From Candidatus Margulisiibacteriota bacterium (GTDB lineage Bacteria; Margulisbacteria; WOR-1; O2-12-FULL-45-9; XYB2-FULL-48-7): DNA of 64,000 nt. A model generated the notes under the pieces. The model did not search any database and had not been told where the DNA came from. It worked only from the letters and a program-made list of their open reading frames with translations. This document shows, one piece after another, positions 41,287-50,122 of this stretch. Where the stretch lies: assembly GCA_041661965.1 (NCBI GenBank), contig JBAZTH010000003.1, positions 267,162 to 331,161 of the forward strand, written 5' to 3'. Position numbers and translations under genes: made by a program. Within the stretch, counting starts at the first letter, position 1. Each line of letters opens with the position of its first letter.

Positions 41287-41694
41287 ATGGGTAAACGAAC
41301 AACTTCCCGTCGCTTAGCGATGCAGGCTCTCTATCAGGCGGAAATTTCCAATAATTCGATCGAAGAGTCGCTAAAGAACCTCTTCGAGGCGGAAAAATTT
41401 ATCGACGAAACGGTTGGTTTTTCCGAGAAACTGGCTAAACAGGCTTGGATCGACCGGGACGGAAGCGACCAGATCATCGTTAAATTGTCGGTTGACTGGC
41501 CCCTCGACCGGATCGGCAAGGTCGACCGGAGCATTCTGCGCCTGGCCTTAAGCGAGCTCAAGAGCGGGGAGACCCCCCAATCGGTCGTGATCAACGAAGC
41601 GGTCGAACTGGCCAAAAAGTACAGTTCGGAAGAAGCGGCGAAGTTCATCAACGGGATCCTCGGGGCCTTCCTTCGCGAGCAAAAGCCCAGTTAA
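41287..41694 (+). CDS. nusB: Transcription antitermination factor NusB
   Basis: 135 residues, typical. RRLAMQALYQAEI is the N-terminal signature; WPLDRIGKVDRSILRLALSEL and INEAVELAKKYSSEEAAKFINGILG are the conserved C-terminal helices. NusB binds boxA RNA with NusE (ribosomal protein S10) and prevents early termination in rRNA operons. It precedes riboflavin genes, a neighbourhood shared with many bacteria where nusB follows ribH; here it comes first. Confidence 0.94.
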   Translation: MGKRTTSRRLAMQALYQAEISNNSIEESLKNLFEAEKFIDETVGFSEKLAKQAWIDRDGSDQIIVKLSVDWPLDRIGKVDRSILRLALSELKSGETPQSVVINEAVELAKKYSSEEAAKFINGILGAFLREQKPS

Positions 41695-41724
41695 CCCTGG
41701 CTTGAGAAAGCCGCCAAAATGTGG

Positions 41725-41730
41725 TAAAAT
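41725..41730 (+). promoter_or_regulatory. -10 box of ribE, apparently leaderless
   Basis: TAAAAT, 7 nt (TATCCCT), then ATG at 41738. There is no room for an FMN riboswitch upstream of the riboflavin genes. Confidence 0.65.
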
Positions 41731-41737
41731 TATCCCT

Positions 41738-42397
41738 ATGTTTACCGGAATTATCGAACAAATCGGCAGTGTTGCCTCCCTTGTCAGACAAGCGAATGCG
41801 GCCAAACTGGTAATCTACGGCCGGAAGTTTTTCGAAGGGACCAAAGTCGGGGAAAGCATCTCCGTTAATGGGGTTTGTCTGACCATTACCCACCTCCGCC
41901 GCGATTACGCCGAATTCGACGTTTCCTCGGAAACCCTCAAAAAATCAACGATCGGCGACCTCCGGATCAGCGACAAAGTTAACCTGGAAAAAGCCCTTTT
42001 GGTCAGCGCCCGGCTCGGCGGCCACATCGTCACCGGCCATATCGACGGGGTCGGCGAGATCAGGGAAACGGTCCGTTCCGGGGACGGGGTCGATTTTTAT
42101 CTCTCCATTCCCAGCGACGTGATGAACTATTTCGTGACCAAGGGTTCGATCGCCATTGAAGGGGTCAGCTTGACGGTTGCCGGTTTCCGCGACGGACAGC
42201 TGCGGGTCTCGGTCATTCCGCTGACCCTCAAGCAGACGACGCTCGGTTCGCTGGCCGCCGGCGACAAAGTGAACATCGAAGTCGATATTTTCTCCAAATA
42301 TATTGAACGCCATCTGCAGAGAGAAGAGGGCTCGGAGCTGCTGGATGATCCGATGATGCGGGTCGGCTTCTTGCCGATGGGCTGGATAGAGAACTAA
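41738..42397 (+). CDS. ribE: Riboflavin synthase alpha chain
   Basis: 219 residues made of two repeated lumazine-binding barrels: MFTGIIEQIGSV opens the first and FVTKGSIAIEGVSLTVA lies in the second, matching GESISVNGVCLTI in the first. GGHIVTGHIDGVG is the family motif. It dismutates two molecules of 6,7-dimethyl-8-ribityllumazine to riboflavin. The start at 41738 is fixed by the conserved MFTGI and the -10 box 7 nt upstream. It is also called ribC in some genomes. Confidence 0.94.
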   Translation: MFTGIIEQIGSVASLVRQANAAKLVIYGRKFFEGTKVGESISVNGVCLTITHLRRDYAEFDVSSETLKKSTIGDLRISDKVNLEKALLVSARLGGHIVTGHIDGVGEIRETVRSGDGVDFYLSIPSDVMNYFVTKGSIAIEGVSLTVAGFRDGQLRVSVIPLTLKQTTLGSLAAGDKVNIEVDIFSKYIERHLQREEGSELLDDPMMRVGFLPMGWIEN

Positions 42398-42399
42398 CC

Positions 42400-43662
42400 A
42401 TGCGCAAAGAGATAAAATTCAATAAGATCGAAGACGCGATCGAGGATATCCGCAGCGGCAAGATGCTCGTCGTGGTCGACGATGCCGACCGGGAGAACGA
42501 AGGGGACCTGGTGATCGCGGCGGAAAAAGTTACCCCGGAGATTGTCAACTTCATGATCTCGCACGCCAAAGGTTTGGTCTGTGTCCCAATGTCGGGCGAG
42601 CGGCTCGACGAGCTGGAGATTGGCCAGATGACCGATAACAACCGGGAGAAGATGCGGACCGCCTTCACCGTTTCCGTCGATGCCGGTCACCGCTTCGGCG
42701 TTTCTACCGGGATCTCTCCCTCCGACCGGGCGAAAACGATCGAAGTCCTGATCAACCCGCGCTCTAAAGCCAAAGACCTGGTCAAGCCGGGTCATATTTT
42801 CCCGCTTCGTGCCGTCGAAGGCGGGGTCTTGCGCCGCGCCGGACACACCGAAGCTTCGGTCGATCTGGCCAAACTGGCCGGACTTTATCCGGCGGCGGTG
42901 ATCTGCGAGATCATCAATCCCGACGGGAGCATGGCCCGCGTTCCCCAGCTGATGGAATTTGCCCGCTGGCATAAGCTCAAAATTATCACGGTTGCCGACC
43001 TGATCTCTTACCGGACGAAACACGAGAAGCTCGTGAAACGGGTCTCGACGGTCAAACTGCCGACCAAACACGGCGATTTTACCGCGATCGGTTATGAGAG
43101 TTTGGTCGATGGTGAGTTGCATCTCGCCCTGGTCAAAGGGAATGTTAAAGGAAAAAAAGATGTCCTGGTCAGGGTCCATTCCGAATGTTTGACCGGCGAT
43201 GCCCTTGGGTCGCTCCGCTGTGATTGCGGCGAGCAATTGAACAGGGCGCTGGAGAAAATTGAATTCTGCGGCCTGGGAGTTCTGCTCTACATGCGGCAGG
43301 AAGGGCGGGGGATCGGGCTAAAAGACAAACTCCGCGCTTATGAACTGCAGGAACGCGGCTACGATACCGTCGAAGCCAACGTTAAGCTCGGTTACGCGCC
43401 CGACCTGCGCGACTACGGGATCGGCGCCCAGATCTTGTGCGATCTCGGCCTTTCGACGATCCGCCTGATGACCAATAATCCGACGAAAGTAGTCGGTCTT
43501 GAAGGGTACGGTTTAAAGATCACCAAGCGGGTGCCGCTGGAGATCGATCCGAACCAATATAACGAGCAATACTTGCGGACCAAATCCCGCAAGATGGGCC
43601 ATTTATTAGAGGGGGTAATGAAACATGGTAAAAGTGATCGGCGGAAACCTGGAAGCAAGTAA
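42400..43662 (+). CDS. ribBA: Bifunctional DHBP synthase / GTP cyclohydrolase II
   Basis: 420 residues. The N-terminal RibB part (to about 205) has VVDDADRENEGDLVIAAE and GHTEASVDL and makes dihydroxybutanone phosphate from ribulose 5-phosphate. The C-terminal RibA part has the zinc cysteines in SECLTGDALGSLRCDCG and RQEGRGIGLKDKLRAYELQ, and opens GTP. Both halves have their key residues. These are the two entry reactions of riboflavin synthesis. The deaminase/reductase RibD is not in the window. The gene overlaps ribH by 38 bp. Confidence 0.95.
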   Translation: MRKEIKFNKIEDAIEDIRSGKMLVVVDDADRENEGDLVIAAEKVTPEIVNFMISHAKGLVCVPMSGERLDELEIGQMTDNNREKMRTAFTVSVDAGHRFGVSTGISPSDRAKTIEVLINPRSKAKDLVKPGHIFPLRAVEGGVLRRAGHTEASVDLAKLAGLYPAAVICEIINPDGSMARVPQLMEFARWHKLKIITVADLISYRTKHEKLVKRVSTVKLPTKHGDFTAIGYESLVDGELHLALVKGNVKGKKDVLVRVHSECLTGDALGSLRCDCGEQLNRALEKIEFCGLGVLLYMRQEGRGIGLKDKLRAYELQERGYDTVEANVKLGYAPDLRDYGIGAQILCDLGLSTIRLMTNNPTKVVGLEGYGLKITKRVPLEIDPNQYNEQYLRTKSRKMGHLLEGVMKHGKSDRRKPGSK

Positions 43663-44080
43663 GTTAAAAGTTTGTATCATCGTCTCTCGTTTTAATGAAA
43701 TGATCTCGAAAGGTCTGGTCGGCGGGGCCGAGGACTGCCTGAAGCGCCACGGCGCCAAGGACGAGAACATTACCATCGTTTGGGTTCCCGGCGCGTTTGA
43801 AATGCCGCTCATCGCCCAGAAAGTCGCCAAGAACTTTGACGCCGTCATTTGTTTGGGGGCGGTCATCAGGGGGGGAACGCCGCATTTTGATTACGTTGCG
43901 TCGGAAGCGGCCAAAGGGATCGCCAAAGTTTCTCTGGCGACCGGCGTGCCGGTTATTTTCGGGGTCTTAACGACCGACAATCTGGAACAGGCGCTGGAAC
44001 GTTCCGGGATCAAAGCGAATAAAGGTTTTGCCGCCGCCCAATCGGCGATCGAAATGGCGAACCTTGGTAAGGAGATTTAA
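43625..44080 (+). CDS. ribH: 6,7-dimethyl-8-ribityllumazine synthase
   Basis: 151 residues. VCIIVSRFNEMISKGLVGGA, TIVWVPGAFEMPLIAQK (substrate loop), CLGAVIRGGTPHFDYVASEA with the catalytic His, and GVLTTDNLEQALERSG are all classic. It condenses dihydroxybutanone phosphate with the ribityl pyrimidine to lumazine, usually as a 60-mer or pentamer. It begins inside the end of ribBA, and the ABC ATPase gene starts immediately after its stop codon. Confidence 0.95.
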   Translation: MVKVIGGNLEASKLKVCIIVSRFNEMISKGLVGGAEDCLKRHGAKDENITIVWVPGAFEMPLIAQKVAKNFDAVICLGAVIRGGTPHFDYVASEAAKGIAKVSLATGVPVIFGVLTTDNLEQALERSGIKANKGFAAAQSAIEMANLGKEI

Positions 44081-45187
44081 GTGGCTAAAGTAGTATTGGA
44101 GAACGTTTTTAAGTATTTTGATGATGTTGTCGCGGTCAAGAACGTCAATCTGGAGATCAAGGATAAGGAATTCGTCGTCCTGGTCGGTCCGTCCGGGTGC
44201 GGCAAAACGACCACTTTGCGCATGATCGCCGGGTTGGAAGAGGTTTCGGAAGGGAAGATCATGATCGGCGACCGGGTGATCAACGATGTCCCGCCCAAAG
44301 ACCGGAATATCGCCATGGTTTTTCAATCTTACGCTCTTTATCCCCACATGAAAGTATACGACAACATGGCGTTCGGTTTGAAACTCCGGGGACTCCCCAA
44401 GAAGGAGATCGACCAGCGGGTCAAAGAAGCGGCGGAAAGCCTGGAGCTGACCAAACTGCTGGACCGTCTGCCGAAACAGCTTTCCGGCGGCCAGCGTCAG
44501 CGCGTCGCCCTCGGTCGGGCGATCGTCCGCAATCCCCAGGTCTTCCTGATGGACGAACCGCTCTCCAACCTTGACGCCAAGCTTCGGGTCCAGATGCGGG
44601 CCGAGTTGCAGCGCCTGCATAAAAAGCTGGAAACGACCATTATTTACGTGACGCATGACCAGGTTGAAGCGATGACCCTGGGCCAGCGGGTGGCGGTCAT
44701 TTTGAACGGTGAACTGCAGCAGGTGGATAATCCGGTTAAGATCTACGAAAAGCCTGCCAATCGGTTTGTCGCCGGCTTCCTCGGCTCGCCCCAGATGAAT
44801 TTTGTGAAAGGGGTCGCGAAGAAGAAAGGGGACCAGTATATTTTTGAAGCCGAAGCTTTTAATTTCGTTGTTCCGGCCGAAGTTGCCGGCTTGCTGGCTC
44901 CTCATGTCGGTAAAGAAGTGATCTTCGGGATCAGACCGGAGGATCTTTGGGATATTCCGTCTTCTTCCTGGCTGGAGCAGCAGCATCGGGTTACTCTTAA
45001 AGTCAAAGTCGATTTCCGGGAGATGATGGGCTCCGACATCAATGTCTATGTTAAGGCTGGGAAAGACCAACTGATCGGCCGGGTCGGGACCTTTGCCGAT
45101 CCAAGACCGGGGAGCGATATCGACCTGGTGATGGACCTGCGGAAGATCCATTTCTTCGATCCGGAGACCCAGAAAGCGATTATTTAG
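44081..45187 (+). CDS. ABC transporter ATPase (MalK/UgpC type)
   Basis: 368 residues. Walker A GPSGCGKTTTLRMIAGLE, Q-loop VFQSYALYPHM, signature LSGGQRQRVALGRA, Walker B VFLMDEPLSNLDAKLR and switch His YVTHDQ are present. A C-terminal TOBE/OB regulatory domain (about 240-368) places it in the MalK/UgpC/MsmK group that energises sugar importers. No permease or binding protein is adjacent, so it may serve several importers, as MsmK does. It starts with GTG directly after ribH (ribosome-binding site AGGAG). Confidence 0.93.
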   Translation: MAKVVLENVFKYFDDVVAVKNVNLEIKDKEFVVLVGPSGCGKTTTLRMIAGLEEVSEGKIMIGDRVINDVPPKDRNIAMVFQSYALYPHMKVYDNMAFGLKLRGLPKKEIDQRVKEAAESLELTKLLDRLPKQLSGGQRQRVALGRAIVRNPQVFLMDEPLSNLDAKLRVQMRAELQRLHKKLETTIIYVTHDQVEAMTLGQRVAVILNGELQQVDNPVKIYEKPANRFVAGFLGSPQMNFVKGVAKKKGDQYIFEAEAFNFVVPAEVAGLLAPHVGKEVIFGIRPEDLWDIPSSSWLEQQHRVTLKVKVDFREMMGSDINVYVKAGKDQLIGRVGTFADPRPGSDIDLVMDLRKIHFFDPETQKAII

Positions 45188-45192
45188 AGACG

Positions 45193-46641
45193 ATGAGCAA
45201 GCTGATCTTCGAAAAATCAACGCCTGGAGCGGTCGGCTATTCTCTGCCGGAGCTTGACGTGCCGGCTAAGCCGGTCGAACAGTTGGTTCCGAAAGAGTTA
45301 CTGCGCGGCGACTTGCCTTTGCCGGAACTAACCGAGCTGGACGTTGTTCGCCATTTTACCAGGCTGTCGCAAAAGAACGTTTGCGTCGACACCCATTTTT
45401 ACCCGCTTGGCTCCTGCACTATGAAGTATAACCCCAAAGTAAACGAAGAGGTGGCGCGGCTCTCCGGCTTCGCCGACAGCCATCCGTTACAGCTGGCGGA
45501 CGAAACCCAGGGAATGCTGAAACTGCTCTACGATTTTGAACAAGCGATGTGTTCGATCTTTGGCTACGATGCCTTTACTCTTCAGCCGGCGGCCGGGGCT
45601 CACGGCGAATTGACCGCCTTAATGATGATCAAAGCGTATCATTTTGACCGTGGCGAGAGGGCTCGGACCAAGGTGATCATTCCCGATTCTTCCCACGGGA
45701 CCAACCCGGCCTCGGTCGCGATCGTTGGTTTCCAGCCGGTCGTTATCAAATCGAACGGTCGCGGGAACGTCGATCTTGACGCGATCAAAGCGGCGCTCGG
45801 TCCCGATACCGCCGGTTTCATGCTGACCAACCCCAACACCCTTGGTTTATTTGACGAGCATATTATGGAAGTGGCCGAACTGGTCCACAAAGCGGGAGGA
45901 CTGCTTTATTATGACGGGGCTAACGCCAATGCCAATCTTGGGATCTGCCGCCCGGCCGATCTCGGCTTTGACGTTGCCCACTTTAATCTGCACAAAACTT
46001 TTTCCACGCCGCATGGCGGCGGCGGTCCCGGGTCCGGTCCGGTCGGGGTCAACAAAAAACTGCTCCCGTTCCTCCCGTCGCCGCGGATCGTGAAAAAAGG
46101 GAAGAAATATGTTTACGCTGACGCGTCGCCGAAATCGATCGGGCGGGTCCATCCTTTCCACGGGAACGCGAATATTATCGTCAGAGCTTACGCTTATATC
46201 AGCTCGCTGGGGGGGGCTGGCTTGAAGCAGGTCTCCGAAAAGGCGGTTGAGAATGCCAACTACATGATGGAGCGGCTGAAGAAGTATTACTATCTGCCGT
46301 ATGACCGGACCTGCCAGCATGAGTTTGTCATTTCCGCCAAATGGCAAAAAGAAAAGTACGGGGTTAAGGCCCTGGACATTGCCAAGCGGCTGATCGATTA
46401 CGGTTTTCATCCGCCGACGATCTATTTCCCGCTGATCGTGGAGGAAGCGCTGATGATCGAACCGACCGAATCGGAATCGAAAGCGACCCTGGATGAATTT
46501 TGCGATGCGATGATCGCCATCGCCAAAGAGTGCGAAACCAATCCGGAAATTGTCAAACACGCCCCGCAAACGACCCCGGTTAAAAGGCTGGACGAAGCGA
46601 AAGCGGCCCGGGAGTTGAATTTAAAGTGGTCGCCCAAATAG
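45193..46641 (+). CDS. gcvPB: Glycine dehydrogenase (decarboxylating) subunit 2
   Basis: 482 residues, the B half of the split P-protein. LGSCTMKYNPK, QPAAGAHGELTALMMIKAYH, SHGTNPASVAIVGF and the PLP lysine in HFNLHKTFSTPHGGGGPG are conserved. With GcvPA it decarboxylates glycine and passes the aminomethyl group to lipoylated GcvH. The gcvPA, gcvH and gcvT genes are not in the window. The lipoate ligase gene at 47668 is a functional neighbour. It overlaps the convergent TPR gene by 21 bp. Confidence 0.95.
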   Translation: MSKLIFEKSTPGAVGYSLPELDVPAKPVEQLVPKELLRGDLPLPELTELDVVRHFTRLSQKNVCVDTHFYPLGSCTMKYNPKVNEEVARLSGFADSHPLQLADETQGMLKLLYDFEQAMCSIFGYDAFTLQPAAGAHGELTALMMIKAYHFDRGERARTKVIIPDSSHGTNPASVAIVGFQPVVIKSNGRGNVDLDAIKAALGPDTAGFMLTNPNTLGLFDEHIMEVAELVHKAGGLLYYDGANANANLGICRPADLGFDVAHFNLHKTFSTPHGGGGPGSGPVGVNKKLLPFLPSPRIVKKGKKYVYADASPKSIGRVHPFHGNANIIVRAYAYISSLGGAGLKQVSEKAVENANYMMERLKKYYYLPYDRTCQHEFVISAKWQKEKYGVKALDIAKRLIDYGFHPPTIYFPLIVEEALMIEPTESESKATLDEFCDAMIAIAKECETNPEIVKHAPQTTPVKRLDEAKAARELNLKWSPK

Positions 46642-47601
46642 AAACTGCAGCGGCCCGCCGTTAAGGGTCCAGAGGTTTCGTTTGGCCGATTCATAACCGG
46701 GATCGATCTCCAGCGCTTTTCGCAATAGTTCTCCCGCCTCATCATTTTTTCCTTCCCCGATCAACAGAACCGCCTTATTGGTTAAAGCGCAAACGTTGTT
46801 CGGGTCGATCGCGAGCGCTCTTTCGAAAGCCTGGGCGGCTTCCTCTTGTCCTTCCTTTTTGTAAAGGGAGAGGATCAGTGTGCCGTAATTGGTCCAGGCT
46901 TCGGTTGAGTCGGGCTCGATCTCGATCGCGGTCTGGATCGCGTTCAGCGCTTTTTCGGGACGGCATTGCCTGCGCAGGGTTTCGGCTTTATTGCAATAGA
47001 GCATCGCCATTGAGCGGCGATCCGATAAATAGTCCGGTTTGGCGATCGGTTCAAAGCGGGGCGGGATCTTGCCGCTGATATAGAACGCGTCCAGTTTGTA
47101 CCATTGGCCGTTCAGTTTAGCCGCGACGAAGACGTGTTCCAGCCCTTCTTTGACCGGATAAGCTTCCAGGCCGGCGGCCCGCAGTAAAGCGGTCAACAGG
47201 AACGAGTATTCAACGCACTTCGCCGCCGGAGAAAAATCCTTTTCCCGCGCGGTGATGAGGTCGGCAGGCAGGGGGAAGCCCTCTGTTTCCCGTCTCATAA
47301 TATGGTTAGCGTCGTTGGGATTACAATAGATTTCCAGTCCGCCTTCTTCCCGGGTCAATCCCGGGTAGGCGACCCCGCCGAAAGTGACTTTCTGACTGGC
47401 TGGGAAAACCGAACGAAAGAGCTTGAGCGCCGCGTCCAGCGCGGGCATAACTTGAGGGTTGGGGATCAACTTCGCAACGTGGCGCGAGACTTCCGGGGTG
47501 ATCGCTAAGGGATCGGGGCCGGTCCGGTGCGGGGCTTCAAGCCTTGCCTGATTGACCGGTTTGGCCAACATTTGTCGAATATGGAGTCTGCCGATGTTCA
47601 C
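46621..47601 (-). CDS. Transglutaminase-like protein with TPR repeats (paralogue 2)
   Basis: About 326 residues from GTG 47601. The core holds KCVEYSFLLTALLRAAGLEA (Cys), EHVFVAAKLNG (His) and WYKLDAFYI (Asp), followed by three or four TPRs (ALNAIQTAIEIEPDSTEAW, AAQAFERALAIDPNNVCAL, AGELLRKALEIDPGYESAK). The GTG start aligns NIGR with AIGK of the paralogue at 18613-19491, and both have a CGATATATATTC element just upstream. A longer frame reaching 47799 would run antisense over lplA and is rejected. Function is unknown; the intact triad suggests a Cys peptidase or transferase with a protein-binding tail. Confidence 0.75.
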   Translation of the reverse strand: MNIGRLHIRQMLAKPVNQARLEAPHRTGPDPLAITPEVSRHVAKLIPNPQVMPALDAALKLFRSVFPASQKVTFGGVAYPGLTREEGGLEIYCNPNDANHIMRRETEGFPLPADLITAREKDFSPAAKCVEYSFLLTALLRAAGLEAYPVKEGLEHVFVAAKLNGQWYKLDAFYISGKIPPRFEPIAKPDYLSDRRSMAMLYCNKAETLRRQCRPEKALNAIQTAIEIEPDSTEAWTNYGTLILSLYKKEGQEEAAQAFERALAIDPNNVCALTNKAVLLIGEGKNDEAGELLRKALEIDPGYESAKRNLWTLNGGPLQFLFGRPL

Positions 47602-47654
47602 GAATATATATCGTCTAAAATCAGCATAAATTTCATTCTCTTGCGTCAATAAGA

Positions 47655-47660
47655 TATAAT
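47655..47660 (+). promoter_or_regulatory. -10 box of the lipoate ligase gene, apparently leaderless
   Basis: TATAAT, 7 nt (TAAGAGC), then ATG at 47668. Confidence 0.65.
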
Positions 47661-47667
47661 TAAGAGC

Positions 47668-48363
47668 ATGAACTGGAAACTCTTGATCGATAAGGAAAAG
47701 AGCGGGGCCGAGAACATGCGTCGTGACCTCGAATTGTTTAACTCGTTTGAAGCGGGCGAGCTCACCCCGACATTGCGTTTTTATTCGTGGCAGCCGCAAT
47801 GCCTGACCTTAGGGTATGCCCGGAAAATCGAGCGGGAGATCGATCGGGAGAGGGCCCAAAAACTGGGGTGGGATGTCGTTGTCCGGCCGACCGGCGGCGG
47901 GATTGTTTTTCACAATGAAGCGGAAGTGACTTATTCGCTGGTGATTGCCAAGGATGATCCGCAGTTGCCGTCCGGCTTAATTCCAGCCTACAAGAAAATC
48001 TCCGAAGCGGTCGTTGCCGGACTGAAGCTGATCGGGGTGCCGGCCGAAGTTCGTCAGGCGAATTGGCCCCTTCCGGCAGCCGGCTCAACTTTATGTTTTT
48101 CCTATCCGACTGAATACGAGGTCGTGGCCCAAGGGAAAAAGATCGTCGGGAGTGCCCAGAAAAGGGGGAAAAAGGCCTTGCTACAGCAAGGCTCGATCTT
48201 TGTTCGGCGAACTCCGGACGAGGCGTTCACGATGCTGCTTAACCCGGCTGATGGCACAGAAGCGATAAGCGTTGAAGAGTTGATTGGGCGGGAGATCAGT
48301 TTCAATGAACTGGCCTTGGCCCTTAAAACCGGGTTTAATCAAACGTTTGGGTGTTCGGGGTAG
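47668..48363 (+). CDS. lplA: Lipoate-protein ligase A family protein
   Basis: 231 residues. RPTGGGIVFHNEAEVTYSL is the lipoate-binding RRxxGGxxxxH-type motif, and KKIVGSAQKR holds the catalytic lysine. The family attaches lipoate (or transfers octanoyl groups, as LipM does) to GcvH and 2-oxoacid dehydrogenase E2 proteins. The single-domain size fits either a ligase lacking the small C-terminal domain or an octanoyltransferase LipM, so the exact reaction is uncertain. It lies near gcvPB, which needs lipoylated GcvH. Confidence 0.82.
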   Translation: MNWKLLIDKEKSGAENMRRDLELFNSFEAGELTPTLRFYSWQPQCLTLGYARKIEREIDRERAQKLGWDVVVRPTGGGIVFHNEAEVTYSLVIAKDDPQLPSGLIPAYKKISEAVVAGLKLIGVPAEVRQANWPLPAAGSTLCFSYPTEYEVVAQGKKIVGSAQKRGKKALLQQGSIFVRRTPDEAFTMLLNPADGTEAISVEELIGREISFNELALALKTGFNQTFGCSG

Positions 48364-49154
48364 CCAAGAGCGCTGAAGATTTTATCGAGCTGGTTAAACT
48401 GATTTAAATGAAGAATATAATCAGGCGCGGCTTCTTTCAGGAACTTTTCCAGAGCTTTTTTCGCTTCTTCATTCCCGTTTTCCGCCAGTTCTCGGACCTT
48501 AATTATAACTCTGTCGCGAGCTCCGCGCAGATCATCCCCCCAGTAATTTAAAGCGGAACATATTCCGGCTAGTTTAATTATGCCTGTTGGTGATAATTGG
48601 CTAAGGCAGGGGTCCAAATGATCGTAATCGGCTAAATGATCGATGTATTCCGGTTCCCATTGTCCGGCATGCTGTTCCAGTAATAAGCCGGCGTCGAAAT
48701 TTCCGCTCTGAGCGAGCCGAATTGTTTTAGCGATCAGCAAGTCGTACGGGCCGGTAAAGTTTTCGTCGTCATAAGATTCAGTTATTTCGCAAAGGTGAAA
48801 AATAGTCCTTGGCGGAAGATTATCCAAGACCAGTTTTAAAATTCGATTACTGGCGAAAACATCCAATTTTTTCTCATCCCAGTTCTTTGCCAGCCCGTTG
48901 AGACACTCGGCAGCCATTTGGTCGCCGGTCGCGGCCAGTTCAGCGACTTTTTTGACCATGATATTCCACCTAAAGTCCGGTCGGTCGGCTAAGGCCAGGA
49001 TGCTTTGGGGCGGGAGATGCGCTAGGAGAGGCTCAAGCTGGCCGTCAAAATAGAGCTTAACCAACGCCTTGGCTGTCAGGTTGGGCAGTGTTTTGACAAC
49101 TGTTCTTAAAGCTTTTGGTTCGCCGGCGGCGGCATGGCGGATGATTTTGTCCAT
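48339..49154 (-). CDS. Helical-repeat protein of unknown function
   Basis: 271 residues, all helical by composition, with loosely repeated units of about 35-50 residues ending in PP/SP turns (AHLPPQSILALADRPD, DNLPPRTIFHLCEIT, SQLSPTGIIKLAGIC). This looks like a HEAT- or Sel1-like solenoid, but no family is recognised. No signal peptide or membrane helix is visible, so it is probably cytoplasmic and protein-binding. A GATAAT box lies 5 nt before ATG. It overlaps the end of lplA by 25 bp in convergent orientation. Confidence 0.65.
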   Translation of the reverse strand: MDKIIRHAAAGEPKALRTVVKTLPNLTAKALVKLYFDGQLEPLLAHLPPQSILALADRPDFRWNIMVKKVAELAATGDQMAAECLNGLAKNWDEKKLDVFASNRILKLVLDNLPPRTIFHLCEITESYDDENFTGPYDLLIAKTIRLAQSGNFDAGLLLEQHAGQWEPEYIDHLADYDHLDPCLSQLSPTGIIKLAGICSALNYWGDDLRGARDRVIIKVRELAENGNEEAKKALEKFLKEAAPDYILHLNQFNQLDKIFSALGYPEHPNV

Positions 49155-49196
49155 GTTCTATTATCCGCGTCAATTTTGGGGAATTTCAGGGGAGGG

Positions 49197-49820
49197 TTAA
49201 CTTTCTTTTTTAGCCGGAAGTTCGGTCGGAATATCGTTCGGTTTCAGGACCCCGCCCGAGATGATATATTTGAAAGCGGCTTCGATCTTCATGTCCAGAA
49301 GGACGACTTCCTTGGCCGGGACCAGGACCAGGAAACCGGTGGCTGGGGTCGGGGTGTTGGCGATAAAAACATTGAGCATCTTTTCCTTGGTCTTGGCTTC
49401 GATCTCGGCCGCGGCGTCGGAGGTGATGAAGCCGACCGACCAGACCCCTTTGCGCGGGTATTCGATCAAACAGGCGCGGCGGAATTCGTCGGTCCCTTTA
49501 TGGACGAAGAGAACGTCGTTGATCTGTTTGGCCGAAGCGTAGATATGCTTGACTACCGGGATCTTGAAGATGATCTCTTCGCCGAGATGAAATAATTTTT
49601 CCCCAAAAATATGGGTCGCCGAATAACCGGAGAGGAAGATCAAGAGGACGGTGACGATCAAACCAAGCCCCGGGATCGAGTGTCCCAGGACCAGAGTAAT
49701 AAAGTTACCCAGGATCCCGTCCAGAAAAGAGAACATGAACCAGAGGAGCCAGATGGTGATCAGGGCCGGGAGCAAGGTGATCAGTCCTCTGAAAAAATAA
49801 GAGCCTATTCTCTGCCACAT
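49197..49820 (-). CDS. DUF502 family membrane protein
   Basis: 207 residues with two membrane helices near the N-terminus (GLITLLPALITIWLLWFMFS; LGLIVTVLLIFLSGYSA), then a cytoplasmic or periplasmic domain with IPVVKHIYASAKQI, VLIEYPRKGVWSVGFIT-like strands and NTPTPATGFLVLVP, the last being the DUF502 hallmark. The family is common in bacteria and plants (COV-like) and its function is unknown. A TAGAAT box is 6 nt before the ATG. Confidence 0.86.
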   Translation of the reverse strand: MWQRIGSYFFRGLITLLPALITIWLLWFMFSFLDGILGNFITLVLGHSIPGLGLIVTVLLIFLSGYSATHIFGEKLFHLGEEIIFKIPVVKHIYASAKQINDVLFVHKGTDEFRRACLIEYPRKGVWSVGFITSDAAAEIEAKTKEKMLNVFIANTPTPATGFLVLVPAKEVVLLDMKIEAAFKYIISGGVLKPNDIPTELPAKKES

Positions 49821-49826
49821 GAATGA

Positions 49827-49832
49827 ATTCTA
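49827..49832 (-). promoter_or_regulatory. -10 box of the DUF502 gene, apparently leaderless
   Basis: TAGAAT on the minus strand, 6 nt (TCATTC) before ATG at 49820. Confidence 0.55.
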
Positions 49833-49887
49833 TCATCTTGGCTTGTTAATTGCAATTTGCTATACTGCGGAAAAAGGGGGAGAAATT

Positions 49888-50121
49888 ATGACTAGCGCTT
49901 ATATTTTGATCGAAGCGATGCCCGGAAAAGCGATCGAACTGACCAGTATAATCAAAGGACTAAGAGGGGTCAAAACCGTCCACATCGTGACCGGCCCGTA
50001 CGATATCATTGCCTTTGTGGAATCGCCGGATCTGAAAACCATGGGGGAGATGATCGTCCGCAAGATCCAGGCGACCGGTTTCGTCGCCCGAACTTTAACT
50101 TGCATTACGGTCGAGGAATAG
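49888..50121 (+). CDS. Stand-alone Lrp/AsnC ligand-binding (RAM) domain protein
   Basis: 77 residues from ATG 49888, which follows a GGGGGAG ribosome-binding site. The beta-alpha-beta fold is readable: AYILIEAMPGKAIELTSIIK, GVKTVHIVTGPYDIIAFVES and LTCITVEE. It matches the effector-binding half of Lrp/AsnC regulators without the helix-turn-helix. Such proteins form rings and bind amino acids. The convergent neighbour is leuA, 1 bp away, but they share no promoter, so a link with leucine metabolism is only a suggestion. Confidence 0.85.
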   Translation: MTSAYILIEAMPGKAIELTSIIKGLRGVKTVHIVTGPYDIIAFVESPDLKTMGEMIVRKIQATGFVARTLTCITVEE

Positions 50122-50122
50122 G

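Noticed and set aside
41178..41737. FMN riboswitch expected before riboflavin genes
   Set aside because: The ribE -10 box is 7 nt from its ATG and nusB fills the upstream region; no FMN element fits.
47602..47799. N-terminal extension of the TPR/transglutaminase gene
   Set aside because: It would overlap the divergent lipoate ligase gene; the GTG at 47601 aligns with the paralogue and follows the shared upstream motif.
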